From: CAIJXB01 sp964455905
GTDB taxonomy: Bacteria > Chlamydiota > Chlamydiia > Chlamydiales > Rhabdochlamydiaceae
DNA: 64,000 bases
NCBI GenBank assembly: GCA_964455905.1
Contig: CAYVYN010000008.1
Location: forward strand, 21,741-85,740
Direction of reading: 5' to 3'
Shown here: positions 52,925 through 61,905 of the stretch, piece by piece
How positions within the stretch are numbered: the first letter of the stretch is position 1
Layout of the letters: each line of letters begins with the position of its first letter
Program-made: the position numbers and the translations under genes
Notes under the pieces: model-generated
What the model saw: the letters and a program-made list of their open reading frames with translations, nothing else
The model's database searches: none
Told to the model about the DNA's origin: nothing

Positions 52925-54274
52925 ATGTTTGGAACGTTGACAGAAAAATTTCAGCACCTTTTTGGTTCTTTAACCGGAAAAAAGGCTTTGACAGAAGATA
53001 ATATATCGGATGCTATTAAGCAGGTTCGTCTTGCTCTTTTAGATGCCGATGTAAATTATTCTGTGGCTAGCCAGTTTATTAAGCGGGTAAGAGAGAAATC
53101 TTTAGGTAGCGCTGTTTTGAAGTCTATAACTCCAGATCAGCAATTCATTCAAATTATTCATGATGAATTGGCTGCTCTTATGGGTTCAGAAGAATCAGCT
53201 TTAGTTTTAAGAGGGCGCCCTTCTGTTGTTTTACTTTGTGGTTTACAAGGGGCAGGAAAAACTACTCAGTGTGCTAAATTGGCTGCGTATCTTTTAAAGC
53301 AAGATAAGGAGCGAAAAATTTTGCTTGCTGCCTGTGATTTACAACGTCCAGCTGCAGTTGAGCAGTTAAAGCAGTTGGGTAATTCTATTGGCGTTTCTGT
53401 GTTTTCGATGGATAAAGAGCAGGATCCGAGAAAAGTTGCAAAAGAAGCTCTACGCAAAGCGCAAAATGAAATGTTTGATGTCCTTATTGTAGACACTGCT
53501 GGAAGATTGCACGTAGATGAAGAATTAATGGTACAATTAGAACAGGTTAAATCTATTTTAAACCCTTCAGAGGTTCTTTTTGTAGCAAGTGCAAATACTG
53601 GGCAAGATGCTGTAAAAACAGCTCAAGAATTTGATAAGAGACTTGCTTTGACAGGCAGTATTCTAACTATGTTAGATGGTACAGCTAGAGCAGGTGCTGC
53701 TATATCAATTAGAGAAGTGACGCAAAAGCCGTTGAAGTTTGAAGGCGTAGGAGAGAAAATCACAGATCTTCAGCCATTTAATCCTAAATCTATGGCTGAT
53801 CGTATTCTCGGAATGGGTGATGTGATTAATTTAGTCCGAAAAGCAAAAGAGCAGTTTTCAGAAGATGAAGAAAAAGAACTTGAAAAGAAACTACTCAAAT
53901 CCTCTTTTACTTATAATGATTACTTGCAGCAGATGGCTAAAATAAAAAAAATGGGTTCTTTTAAAAGTTTGCTTAAGATGCTACCTAGTATGCCTGGCAT
54001 GCCTTCTTTAGATCAATTAGAGATCGACGAAGGGGAGTTTCGAAAGACGGAAGCTATTATTCTTTCTATGACTTTAAAAGAACGAGAAGAACGTGTGGAG
54101 TTAGATCCTAGTCGCAGACGAAGAATTGCCGGAGGAAGTGGGACGCATGTTGATGACGTGAACCGGCTTATAAAGAAATTTAAGAAGATGAAAGAATTTT
54201 TTAAAGATATGCCCGCTTTTAAAAAGCAAATGCTTAAAAAAAGTGGAACAAAGGAGAGTTTTTTATGGCGTTAA
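52925..54274 (+). CDS. ffh: Signal recognition particle protein Ffh
   Basis: The 449-residue GTPase carries the N domain, the G domain with Walker A GLQGAGKTTQCAKLA, DTAGR, and the insertion-box region, and a Met-rich M domain (MAKIKKMGSFKSLLKMLPSMPGMPSL) that binds signal peptides and 4.5S RNA via SRRRRIAGGSG. It targets nascent membrane proteins to the inner membrane. It overlaps rpsP by ten bases. A gene for 4.5S RNA was not seen in the window. Confidence 0.97.
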   Translation: MFGTLTEKFQHLFGSLTGKKALTEDNISDAIKQVRLALLDADVNYSVASQFIKRVREKSLGSAVLKSITPDQQFIQIIHDELAALMGSEESALVLRGRPSVVLLCGLQGAGKTTQCAKLAAYLLKQDKERKILLAACDLQRPAAVEQLKQLGNSIGVSVFSMDKEQDPRKVAKEALRKAQNEMFDVLIVDTAGRLHVDEELMVQLEQVKSILNPSEVLFVASANTGQDAVKTAQEFDKRLALTGSILTMLDGTARAGAAISIREVTQKPLKFEGVGEKITDLQPFNPKSMADRILGMGDVINLVRKAKEQFSEDEEKELEKKLLKSSFTYNDYLQQMAKIKKMGSFKSLLKMLPSMPGMPSLDQLEIDEGEFRKTEAIILSMTLKEREERVELDPSRRRRIAGGSGTHVDDVNRLIKKFKKMKEFFKDMPAFKKQMLKKSGTKESFLWR

Positions 54275-54594
54275 AGATTCGCTTAAGACAGCAAGGCTGT
54301 AACAATAGACAAACGTATCGAGTAGTAGTAGCTGATGCGAGATGCAGAAGAGATGGTAAGTATGTAGAGAAATTAGGCTGGTATTTACCTTATCTTACTG
54401 AAAATAATTGCAAAATTGATGAAGAAAGAATGGACTACTGGTTACAACAAGGGGCTCAGATGTCTGAGCAAGTAAAAGCTTTGGCTGCAAAAAATGCTCC
54501 AGAAGCTTTGAAAAAGTTTAAACAAAGAAAAGAAGAAGTTGCTAAAGCTAAAATTTTGAAAAAAAGAGAAAAAAAAGCTGCGACTAAAGGCTAA
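54265..54594 (+). CDS. rpsP: 30S ribosomal protein S16
   Basis: The 109-residue protein has the S16 signature KIRLRQQGCNNRQTYRVVVADARCRRDGKYVEKLGWY. Its C-terminus is extended by a Lys-rich tail. The start lies inside the end of ffh, with AAGGAGAG upstream. It is followed by trmD after eight bases. Confidence 0.97.
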   Translation: MALKIRLRQQGCNNRQTYRVVVADARCRRDGKYVEKLGWYLPYLTENNCKIDEERMDYWLQQGAQMSEQVKALAAKNAPEALKKFKQRKEEVAKAKILKKREKKAATKG

Positions 54595-54602
54595 GGGAAG
54601 TT

Positions 54603-55304
54603 ATGCGAATCCACATACTATCTCTGTTTCCTGAATATTTTCAGGGGCCTTTTGATGTTAGCATGATTAAAAGAGCTAGAGATAAAGGGATTTTAGAGAT
54701 AAACTTAGTGGACATTCGTGATTTTGCTGAAGGAAAGCATAAGAAAGTAGATGATAGGCCTTATGGAGGTGGTCCTGGTATGGTTTTGATGCCAGAGCCT
54801 GTTTGTAAGGCTATACGATCACTAAAGACACCAGAGTCTCGTGTGATTCATTTGTCTCCTCAGGGTAGTTTGCTTTCCTCCAAAACAGCAGAAAGATTAG
54901 CAACCTACGAGCATTTAATTCTTGTCTGTGGGCACTATGAAGGGATTGATGAAAGAATTTTAGAAAAAGAAATAGATGAAGAAATCAGTATAGGGGACTA
55001 CGTTTTAACAAATGGATGTCTTTCCTCTATTGTACTCGTGGATGCCTTGGTTCGATTTGTTCCTGGAGTATTAGGGCACGAGGAGGCTGTATTTCAAGAT
55101 TCGTTTCAGAGCGGTTTTTTTGATGGGCCTCACTATACAAAGCCTTTTGATTTTGAAGGGATGTTGGTCCCGGAGGTGTTAGCAGGTGGTAACCATGAAG
55201 AAATTCGCAAGTGGCGAAGACGCAAAGCATTAGAAAAAACAAAAAAGATTCGACCTGATTTATACGATCGGTTGGGTGTGAATCTTCAAGGAGAAAAAAT
55301 ATGA
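54603..55304 (+). CDS. trmD: tRNA (guanine-N1)-methyltransferase
   Basis: The 233-residue SPOUT enzyme makes m1G37 in tRNA. It has the N-terminal HILSLFPEYFQGPFDVSMIKRA, the DDRPYGGGPGMVL loop, and the trefoil-knot segment LVCGHYEGIDERI with ISIGDYVLTNG. It is shorter than in E. coli by about 20 residues at the C-terminus. It overlaps rplS by four bases. Confidence 0.96.
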   Translation: MRIHILSLFPEYFQGPFDVSMIKRARDKGILEINLVDIRDFAEGKHKKVDDRPYGGGPGMVLMPEPVCKAIRSLKTPESRVIHLSPQGSLLSSKTAERLATYEHLILVCGHYEGIDERILEKEIDEEISIGDYVLTNGCLSSIVLVDALVRFVPGVLGHEEAVFQDSFQSGFFDGPHYTKPFDFEGMLVPEVLAGGNHEEIRKWRRRKALEKTKKIRPDLYDRLGVNLQGEKI

Positions 55305-55699
55305 AACAAAATCAATTGATTCAATCGATTGAACAAGAGCAGTTGAAGCAGTCAGTTCCTGATTTTCGTATCGGAGATACTTTAGCTGTTCATACCCGTA
55401 TTATTGAAGGGGAGAAAGAAAGAATACAAGTATTTACCGGAACAGTTATTTCTCGTAAAGGTAGTGGATTATCTTCTACATTTTCTCTTTACAGAGTTTC
55501 TTACGGTTCAGGGATGGAAAAAGTATTCATGGTCCATAGTCCTAGAATTGCTAAAATGGAAGTTCTCAAAAGCGGTAAAGTTCGTAAAAGTAAACTATAC
55601 TACTTACGTGGAGCTTCTGGTAAGAAAGCTAAAGTTAAAGAAAGAATGCGTCCTAAAGTTTCTAAGGAAATTGTGGAGCAAACAGGTGCAGCAGAGTAG
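55301..55699 (+). CDS. rplS: 50S ribosomal protein L19
   Basis: The 132-residue protein has the L19 core DFRIGDTLAVHTRIIEGEKERIQVFTGTVI and HSPRIAKMEVLKSGKVRKSKLYYLRG. It lies at the subunit interface. The start overlaps the trmD stop and its end overlaps the rnhB start, so the block is tightly coupled. A C-terminal extension of about 15 residues is present. Confidence 0.96.
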   Translation: MKQNQLIQSIEQEQLKQSVPDFRIGDTLAVHTRIIEGEKERIQVFTGTVISRKGSGLSSTFSLYRVSYGSGMEKVFMVHSPRIAKMEVLKSGKVRKSKLYYLRGASGKKAKVKERMRPKVSKEIVEQTGAAE

Positions 55700-56321
55700 G
55701 TTTTTCTTTGAAGAGGAAGCTCAATCAAAAGGGTATTCTCTTGTTGCAGGTGTTGATGAAGCTGGCAGGGGGCCTTTAGCTGGGCCTCTTGTAGTTGCAG
55801 CGTGTATCTTGCCTAAAGAATTGCACTTTTTTTCTGCTATAGATGATAGTAAGAAGCTCTCTCCTAAAAAAAGGGAAGAGCTCTATTTTCAAATAACCTC
55901 AAATCCTCTTGTTGTTTTTTCTGTCATTACAATCACAGCGCAAGTTATTGATGAACTTAATATCTTACAAGCTACTTTTATGGGTATGCAGAAAGCTGTT
56001 GAATCTTTATCGATTCAGCCTAATTTTGTTCTTGTTGATGGAAATAAATCTCCTCAATTTAAAGTGCCTTCTAAAGCAATTATAAAAGGTGATGCTCTTT
56101 CCTGTAGCATAGGAGCTGCTTCTATTTTAGCTAAAGTAACACGGGATAGACTTATGCTAGAGGAAGATAAGAATTGGCCAGAGTATGGTTTTTCTATACA
56201 TAAAGGTTATCCTACTAAAAAACATCGAGATGTTTTAATGGATATAGGTCCTTGTCCTATACATCGCTTAAGCTACTCTCCTGTTCGAAATGCTCTTAAG
56301 GTTAAAATTCCAAGTCCTTAG
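55686..56321 (+). CDS. rnhB: Ribonuclease HII
   Basis: The start is taken as GTG at 55686, seven bases after GGAG and overlapping rplS by 14 bases; the open frame continues upstream inside rplS but that is antisense to reason. The 211-residue enzyme has the catalytic set Asp24-Glu25 (GVDEAGRGPLAGP), Asp118 (LVDGN) and Asp154 (VTRD), so it should cut RNA in RNA-DNA hybrids and remove single ribonucleotides. It completes the chlamydial block from rpmE to rnhB. Compare the inactive paralogue at 40719. Confidence 0.93.
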   Translation: MQQSRFFFEEEAQSKGYSLVAGVDEAGRGPLAGPLVVAACILPKELHFFSAIDDSKKLSPKKREELYFQITSNPLVVFSVITITAQVIDELNILQATFMGMQKAVESLSIQPNFVLVDGNKSPQFKVPSKAIIKGDALSCSIGAASILAKVTRDRLMLEEDKNWPEYGFSIHKGYPTKKHRDVLMDIGPCPIHRLSYSPVRNALKVKIPSP

Positions 56322-56441
56322 ATTCTTTCCATTTGAATAAAATTTTTTTACACAGAAAAGAAATAATCTTTTTTGTTTAAAAAGCTCTTTGCAAGGAAAT
56401 ACGCTTCGTTTAGACTTTTTTTATTTAACGAGGTTCGTTCG

Positions 56442-56849
56442 ATGAGTGCTTTGGAGCTTCTGTCATCAAGTCGTGCATTGACAAGGGAGGATGCTTTGCT
56501 TGACCCTTCTATTGTGAGAGGGGCCCGAATTCCTCTTATAGGCTCTGTAGCTTCGACTGCTATAGCTTTATATTCTTTAACTATGGCTGCTCGCTATAGT
56601 TTTTCTTCAAAAGTTATTGTTTTAGTTGAAAATAAGGATGTTAGTGAATCTTTTGCCGAGTTGAAAGGAATTGCTTTTCTTAAGGTTGCAGGCTTTCATA
56701 GCGTTAACGTTTGTAGTCTTGGATTTTTTGCGTATTTTTATCAAGAAAAAGAAGAGTGTTTTTCCGAACGATTGAGTAGCAGAAGTCTTGATTCTGTCGA
56801 CTGTAAAAATATTATGCGTCAAATGGTTATTGATAGTTTTGAAGATTAA
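56442..56849 (+). CDS. Small membrane protein of unknown function
   Basis: I start at the ATG at 56442 with GAGG eight bases upstream; the frame is open from a TTG at 56373 without a ribosome site. The 135-residue product has two hydrophobic segments (about 28-50 and 78-102) and a polar C-terminal region rich in Ser, Glu and Cys. Two helices with a short loop and no signal peptide could suit an inclusion-membrane protein, but this is a guess. No family is recognised. Confidence 0.6.
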   Translation: MSALELLSSSRALTREDALLDPSIVRGARIPLIGSVASTAIALYSLTMAARYSFSSKVIVLVENKDVSESFAELKGIAFLKVAGFHSVNVCSLGFFAYFYQEKEECFSERLSSRSLDSVDCKNIMRQMVIDSFED

Positions 56850-56868
56850 AAAACAAAGAGAGTGATTT

Positions 56869-57150
56869 GTGAATTGTTTTTCATGTGGTAGAACGATAGA
56901 AAGTGTATCTTTTAGAAAGATAGGATTTAGAGATATTTGTGAATTTTGTGGTGTTTGTCTTCACTCTTGTGTGGGTTGTAAATATTATCAAGTTGGCCTT
57001 TCTAATGATTGTAAAATTCCAGGAACTGAAAAAATTGTGGATCGATCTAGTAATAATTTTTGTGATGAATTTGCTTGTCGTGAAGGGGTGGGATTAGATC
57101 ACCAAAAAAAAGAGACTAATCAAACCCGGTTTGACGATTTATTCAAATAA
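56869..57150 (+). CDS. Cysteine-rich probable zinc-binding protein
   Basis: The 93-residue product has eight or more Cys arranged as CFSCG, CEFCG, CLHSC and CKYYQVGLSNDC with a late CDEFACRE, a pattern typical of zinc ribbons or small treble-clef folds. The start is GTG with GAGAG upstream, 19 bases after the preceding gene, so both probably share a transcript. No DNA-binding or enzyme motif is visible and I do not recognise the family. Confidence 0.68.
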   Translation: MNCFSCGRTIESVSFRKIGFRDICEFCGVCLHSCVGCKYYQVGLSNDCKIPGTEKIVDRSSNNFCDEFACREGVGLDHQKKETNQTRFDDLFK

Positions 57151-57228
57151 TCATCGCTGTAATTTCTGTTTTTCATACCTATACGATTGGACTCATAAAA
57201 ATGAAGGTCTTTAAGTTGTTTTGACGAT

Positions 57229-57891
57229 CTATTTAAGTCTTTCTAGAATTTTTAAAGCTTCTTCGTTATCAATAAGAACGAAATTGTCTTGGTTTTCTTC
57301 GAAATTATAAACGTCGCCTTTTGCTAGATCAAAATACCACCCATGGATATTTAAGGTTCCTTCGGCGAGTCTTTTTTGAACAAGTGGGTATGTTTTTAAG
57401 TGCGCTATTTGTTTTAGCACATTCATCTGAGAGAGTTGGTTTAAAGGGCTTAGCTCTTTATTTGTAAAAGAGCATTCTTTTAGGTGGGAAGTTGAGCATC
57501 CACAAAAAGAGAGCCAGCCTCTTAAGCTATTATTTTCTAGGTTTTCAAGGCCCTTTATGACAGCGTTCATTGCCCCACAATCGGAATGTCCACATACAAT
57601 AATATCTTTTACAGGAAGATTTTCTAAAGAAAAGTGAATGGCTGCCAGTTCAGAAAAGCTTCCTTTTGTATCTAAATCAAGCATAGAAGGAATGATATTG
57701 CCTACGTTTCTTATCACAAAAACATCACCTGGATTGGTAGAGGCAAACACGTTTGGTGCCACCCTGCTGTCTGAACATGTAATTAAAAGAACATCTGGAG
57801 ACTGTCTTTCTGCTAAGTGACTGAAGTTTTTAATATAGTCTTTAAGACATTTTGTTCTAAATTCTAAGATACCGCGTATGAGCTTTTTCAA
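57229..57891 (-). CDS. Beta-class carbonic anhydrase
   Basis: The 220-residue zinc enzyme hydrates CO2. It has the zinc ligands in LLITCSDSRVAPN (Cys with the Asp-Arg dyad) and VCGHSDCGAMNAV (His and Cys), and VIRNVGNIIP between them. The last part, LNIHGWYFDLAKGDVYNFEENQ, is typical of the beta class. It is a single gene between converging and diverging neighbours. A role in supplying bicarbonate for fatty-acid synthesis is likely. Confidence 0.93.
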   Translation of the reverse strand: MKKLIRGILEFRTKCLKDYIKNFSHLAERQSPDVLLITCSDSRVAPNVFASTNPGDVFVIRNVGNIIPSMLDLDTKGSFSELAAIHFSLENLPVKDIIVCGHSDCGAMNAVIKGLENLENNSLRGWLSFCGCSTSHLKECSFTNKELSPLNQLSQMNVLKQIAHLKTYPLVQKRLAEGTLNIHGWYFDLAKGDVYNFEENQDNFVLIDNEEALKILERLK

Positions 57892-58050
57892 TAGAAACCT
57901 TGATGTTGTTGTTTTTTTCTACATTCTATCAGGAAAATTACTATTTTACAAGAGTTGAGTTTTTAATTTAGATTTAAATGTTTAATTTTAAATCTTGTTT
58001 TTGTTTTTTATTATGTGTTATTATGTTTTGTTTTTTTTATTTGGTGATTT

Positions 58051-59856
58051 GTGGACTTTATTATTAAGCAATCATTTACTCAAAAGATTGAGTATTATCC
58101 TGTTTTTGTAGGTAATTCTGGTGAAAACACAGATAGAGCTTGTGGTGTCATTTTTTCTCGGGTTTTTTCATACCCAGAGGTTTCGAGTAATCCCTCTCAG
58201 CTTCACTTAAGGCAGTTAAATCTCCCCTCTGATGATTCACTTTTTTCAGTTGGAGAAGAGCGCAAGAAGATTGAGGACACTGATCAATGCAAAGACTTAA
58301 TGGCTAGGTTTAAATCAAACCCAGGTTCTTTTCATGAGTTACTTTCATTCCATAGAGAATCTTTAAGGATTGGGTCTTGGATAAATCCAGCATTAAGGGT
58401 GAAAATGGCTCGGGTAATAATTGAACATTTTTGGCTGGATCGAAATTTTTCCGCAGTGGAAAATATTTTACTTGATTGCATTACAGCTATTTTGCGTCAC
58501 AAAAATTGGATGGGAGTTTGTCCTGATTTTAATAAGATTTTGGGTTTGTTTTACGAAATGAGAGGGCATCCAAGGTGCGTTTTACCAGTATTGGATGTTG
58601 GTATTACTTTATCTGCGAAGTGCTTTGATGTTTGGTCCGAAAAAATCAAACGCAGTTATACACTGCCTCCAAGCTCTTTTGAGCATCTTTTGTTAAAGTT
58701 TAGAGAAACTGTTCCGATAGAGCAAGTATGGAATGCATGTGTTTTTGAAGCAAAATATTACCACCTTTATGAGGACTTTAAAAGAAGAGATTTTTCTATT
58801 TTTTCTATTTTTCAGGTGGAAGGGAATCGTATTCGTTATATTGAAAGAAATGGTGGTGTAATAAGTGCTCTAGAGGAACTGGCTATTTCGATAGGGGAAT
58901 CTTCATTTTTAGAACCTTTTTATTCTAAGTTCATCCAGATAAGCATCGGGATGAAGATCTTGTATAAAAATTTGCCATCAGCTCCTGCTGCGCCATATTT
59001 GTTATACCAAGAGCTTGGTGGGGCTTCTCTTTTGACTCTTCAAGCTCGTTACGATGCTCTTAAGACTGAATACCCAGATAGTTTCGGTGTTTCTTTGCAG
59101 TATATTCATTTTCTTATTAGGAAAGGGGATTTTGACGCTATTTTAAGAGAGGTAGATCAGTTTTTATTTTTCCAGTCTACCTTACAGGCTATAGGCTGTA
59201 CCGTAAAAAAAGATAATAGGTTTTTAGGAACACTAACCTGTGTGAAAGTAGATCTTTTTACAACTAGAGAAATGGAAGGGCGCGCAATGGAGGCTGCTTC
59301 GCGTTTTTTAGAGGCAAATCCTATGTATGGCTCCTTGTTTTTAAGAAGAGCTAAAATCTATTTAAATCCACTTTCTGCTTTTTATAATGTAGATTTGGCG
59401 AAAAAAGATTTAGATTGTGCGCAGCTCTACTTGTTTCAGAATTTAGGTTTGTATTCTGAGAAAATGCGTTTAGGCTATATTTTGGAAGATATGGAAGCTG
59501 TAGAACAGGCTAAGATGGCTTTAGAATTGAATTATGAGTTGATGTACGGAATAGAGACTCTTGCTATTTTAAAGTATCCAGATAGTTGTTTCTTAAATGT
59601 TAAAATTGATGCTTTTGATAGAGAAATTCGTTCGAGATACTCATCAGCTAGCTTAGTATATAAAGAAAGGTTGGAAGGAGCTTCTTTAGAAGACACATGG
59701 CTAAGGGCGCGAGAAATCTTTCCGGAAATGACAGATGAGGATTTGTATTCTTTTTTTTCAGGCTCCTTAGAAGTTAATGTTAGAAATATTTCTAAGCTTT
59801 TTGATCGGTTTAATCCTTCTCAAAAACATTATGCTGTTTTACGATTTCCAATTTAG
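58051..59856 (+). CDS. Large hypothetical helical protein
   Basis: The 601-residue protein starts at GTG (58051). It has no signal peptide or membrane segment. From about residue 100 on it is built of helices with TPR-like spacing: LLYQELGGASLLTLQARYDALKTEYP, SLQYIHFLIRKGDFDAILREVDQFL and ASRFLEANPMYGSLFLRRAKIYLNP look like helix-turn-helix repeats, but I cannot assign them firmly. The LicD-like gene follows after two bases, so the pair is probably one operon. An effector or a scaffold is possible; function is unknown. Confidence 0.7.
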   Translation: MDFIIKQSFTQKIEYYPVFVGNSGENTDRACGVIFSRVFSYPEVSSNPSQLHLRQLNLPSDDSLFSVGEERKKIEDTDQCKDLMARFKSNPGSFHELLSFHRESLRIGSWINPALRVKMARVIIEHFWLDRNFSAVENILLDCITAILRHKNWMGVCPDFNKILGLFYEMRGHPRCVLPVLDVGITLSAKCFDVWSEKIKRSYTLPPSSFEHLLLKFRETVPIEQVWNACVFEAKYYHLYEDFKRRDFSIFSIFQVEGNRIRYIERNGGVISALEELAISIGESSFLEPFYSKFIQISIGMKILYKNLPSAPAAPYLLYQELGGASLLTLQARYDALKTEYPDSFGVSLQYIHFLIRKGDFDAILREVDQFLFFQSTLQAIGCTVKKDNRFLGTLTCVKVDLFTTREMEGRAMEAASRFLEANPMYGSLFLRRAKIYLNPLSAFYNVDLAKKDLDCAQLYLFQNLGLYSEKMRLGYILEDMEAVEQAKMALELNYELMYGIETLAILKYPDSCFLNVKIDAFDREIRSRYSSASLVYKERLEGASLEDTWLRAREIFPEMTDEDLYSFFSGSLEVNVRNISKLFDRFNPSQKHYAVLRFPI

Positions 59857-59858
59857 AT

Positions 59859-61073
59859 TTGGAAAAATATTCTAAATATCGTGATAATTCGGTACTTGGG
59901 ATTTTTCTAGTCATTATTTTGTCTTTGGAGATAGCAATGGGTATTACAGCGTTGTGGAATAGTTTTTCTTTGTGGGTTATGCAAGCAGGTCTTCCTATGG
60001 TAGCTGCTTATCATGTTTTTTGTCTGAGTGGTTTTTTTAATGTCTCGGCCGAAGATGCTGTTGGGGTAGAAAAAATGGCTAATCTATGCTTTGCCCCAGC
60101 GCAATATTTATTTGCAGGAAGAGTCGCTATTCCTTGTAAGGCTGAAGATGGGACCGTAATTGGGTATCGTTTAGAGCAGAGGTTTAACTATGAGGACCCT
60201 TCTATATGGATTAAAACAGCCGCCGCTTATTGCGCTCTTCCTTCTACAACAATTTTCGGAACAGTTTTAAAAACCATTTCTTATTTATCCTCAGATGTAC
60301 GAAAAAAGCAAACTGAATTGGCATCTAGTATAAAAAAGGGAGGCGCATTTTTTCACTCTAATAATGCGTATTATGCTTCTTTAGGGATTGAGATTATACC
60401 GTTTAGTGAAGCTGAAAAGATATCTTCTTTAGGGTATCAAAGACGGCCTGAAGATTTGCATAAGCTTAAAATAGAAAAAGAAGCTCTTAAAGATATTGTT
60501 TTTTTGTTAAATCAAAAAGAGATTGTTTATTGGCTTGACTGTGGATCTTGTCTTGGAGCTTATCGATACGGAGGAGTCATCCCTTGGGATTGGGATCTTG
60601 ATATAGCTATTTTGCAGCCTGACTTTGATAATGTTAAAGAAGCTCTTTCCGGCTTAGATCCTGAAAAATACATGGTTCAGGATTGGTCGAGTAGGGACAA
60701 TCCTAAAACGTATTTAAAGGTATATGTCAAAGAAGTAAATGCTCTTATTGATATTTATCATTTTGCTGTTGACGGGGAAAAGAAAGAAGTGAGATCTATT
60801 TTATCAAACGGAAAAAGTGTTTTTTTACCTAATTCCTGGAAAATTTGGGAAGGGAGGTATACAATTCCTACTCCTTTTTCTTATGTGTTTCCCCTGAAGA
60901 AGATTAGTTTTGACGGTGTGGATGCCTATGTTCCTAATAAAACAGAAAAGTACCTGCAACAAAGATATGGCGAAAACATTGCTCCTGTCAAGATATATAA
61001 TCCGGTTACAGGGAATTATGAAAAAGATGAGACTCATCCCTATTGGCAAATACAATATGTAAATACGAGATAG
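59859..61073 (+). CDS. LicD-family transferase with N-terminal membrane segments
   Basis: The 404-residue protein has hydrophobic segments at about 12-30 and 36-60, then a LicD/fukutin-type nucleotidyltransferase domain. WLDCGSCLGAYRYGGVIPWDWDLDIAI (226-250) matches the LicD signature DGGTLLGAYRHGGFIPWDDDIDI, with the metal-binding acids Asp244, Asp246 and Asp248. LicD transfers phosphorylcholine to surface glycans in Haemophilus and pneumococcus; related eukaryotic proteins modify dystroglycan. The acceptor here is unknown. The start TTG at 59859 has no clear ribosome site, so the N-terminus is uncertain. It is two bases after the 601-aa gene and seven bases before trmO. Confidence 0.72.
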   Translation: MEKYSKYRDNSVLGIFLVIILSLEIAMGITALWNSFSLWVMQAGLPMVAAYHVFCLSGFFNVSAEDAVGVEKMANLCFAPAQYLFAGRVAIPCKAEDGTVIGYRLEQRFNYEDPSIWIKTAAAYCALPSTTIFGTVLKTISYLSSDVRKKQTELASSIKKGGAFFHSNNAYYASLGIEIIPFSEAEKISSLGYQRRPEDLHKLKIEKEALKDIVFLLNQKEIVYWLDCGSCLGAYRYGGVIPWDWDLDIAILQPDFDNVKEALSGLDPEKYMVQDWSSRDNPKTYLKVYVKEVNALIDIYHFAVDGEKKEVRSILSNGKSVFLPNSWKIWEGRYTIPTPFSYVFPLKKISFDGVDAYVPNKTEKYLQQRYGENIAPVKIYNPVTGNYEKDETHPYWQIQYVNTR

Positions 61074-61080
61074 TATTTGT

Positions 61081-61905
61081 ATGATCCAATTAGATCCTGT
61101 TGCGTATTTTTTTGGTTCATCTACTGATAAACCCGATGTTCCAAGGCAAGGAAGCCTTGGATCGGGTAACTGTGGAGTGATTCGTTTTTTGCCTGGGAAA
61201 AATTATGAGCAGGCTTTAGAAGATTTAAAAGGGATGGATCGTATTTGGGTTTTATTTTGGATGCATAAAGTGTCTTCTTGGCGTCCTAAAATACAACCTC
61301 CTCGTTCTGTTTCAAAAAAGGGAGTTTTTGCAACAAGATCTCCTCATCGACCCAACCCTATCGGTCTTTCTTGTGTTAAGCTAGTTGGAATTCAAGGATT
61401 AAATCTTTTGGTGGAGAGTCACGATCTTCTAGATGAAACACCTGTTTTAGATGTGAAACCCTACTTAGAATATGCTGACAGCTTTTCGGGAGTTGCTTCT
61501 GGTTGGCTAGATCATGTAGGGGTATTGTCTCCAAACAATGTGTGTTTTTCTTCTGAGGCTTTAGAGCAAATCTCTTTTTTTGAGAAAGAAGGTATAAAGG
61601 ATATGAAGGAGAAAATAGAAGAACGTCTTCGCTTTTTTACGCAAGAAACGGATTCCAATAGAATTGAAAAGTTATTTTCGCAATTTTATGTTCTAGCTTA
61701 CAAGTCTTGGCGTGTGATATTTCGAAAAGAAGAAGGTGTTGAGGTTTTGTTTTTTTTTAGTGGTTATGATAACAGTGTTTTAGCAGGAGATGAAGAGTCT
61801 CGTTGGGGGGATGTTTTTTTACATAGGAAGTTTATCGGTATTTTTAGTAAAAAAATAGAGTCTGGTTTTTTTAGCATACGATTACAGGAGAACGCAAATG
61901 GGTAA
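61081..61905 (+). CDS. trmO: tRNA-Thr N6-threonylcarbamoyladenosine methyltransferase TrmO
   Basis: The N-terminal 150 residues match TrmO (YaeB/TsaA, UPF0066), the SAM-dependent N-methyltransferase acting on t6A37 of tRNA-Thr: VPRQGSLGSGNCGVIRF, DRIWVLFWMHK, GVFATRSPHRPNPIGLSCVKL and DLLDETPVLDVKPYL. The 274-residue length exceeds the core because of a C-terminal extension (about 150-274) that includes SWRVIFR, as in longer TrmO proteins. Its last bases overlap the DUF502 gene by eight. Confidence 0.88.
   Translation: MIQLDPVAYFFGSSTDKPDVPRQGSLGSGNCGVIRFLPGKNYEQALEDLKGMDRIWVLFWMHKVSSWRPKIQPPRSVSKKGVFATRSPHRPNPIGLSCVKLVGIQGLNLLVESHDLLDETPVLDVKPYLEYADSFSGVASGWLDHVGVLSPNNVCFSSEALEQISFFEKEGIKDMKEKIEERLRFFTQETDSNRIEKLFSQFYVLAYKSWRVIFRKEEGVEVLFFFSGYDNSVLAGDEESRWGDVFLHRKFIGIFSKKIESGFFSIRLQENANG

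Noticed and set aside
55404..55685. Upstream extension of rnhB (94 extra codons)
   Set aside because: The extension lies in another frame within rplS and gives a nonsense N-terminus; the GTG at 55686 with GGAG upstream gives the normal RNase HII length.
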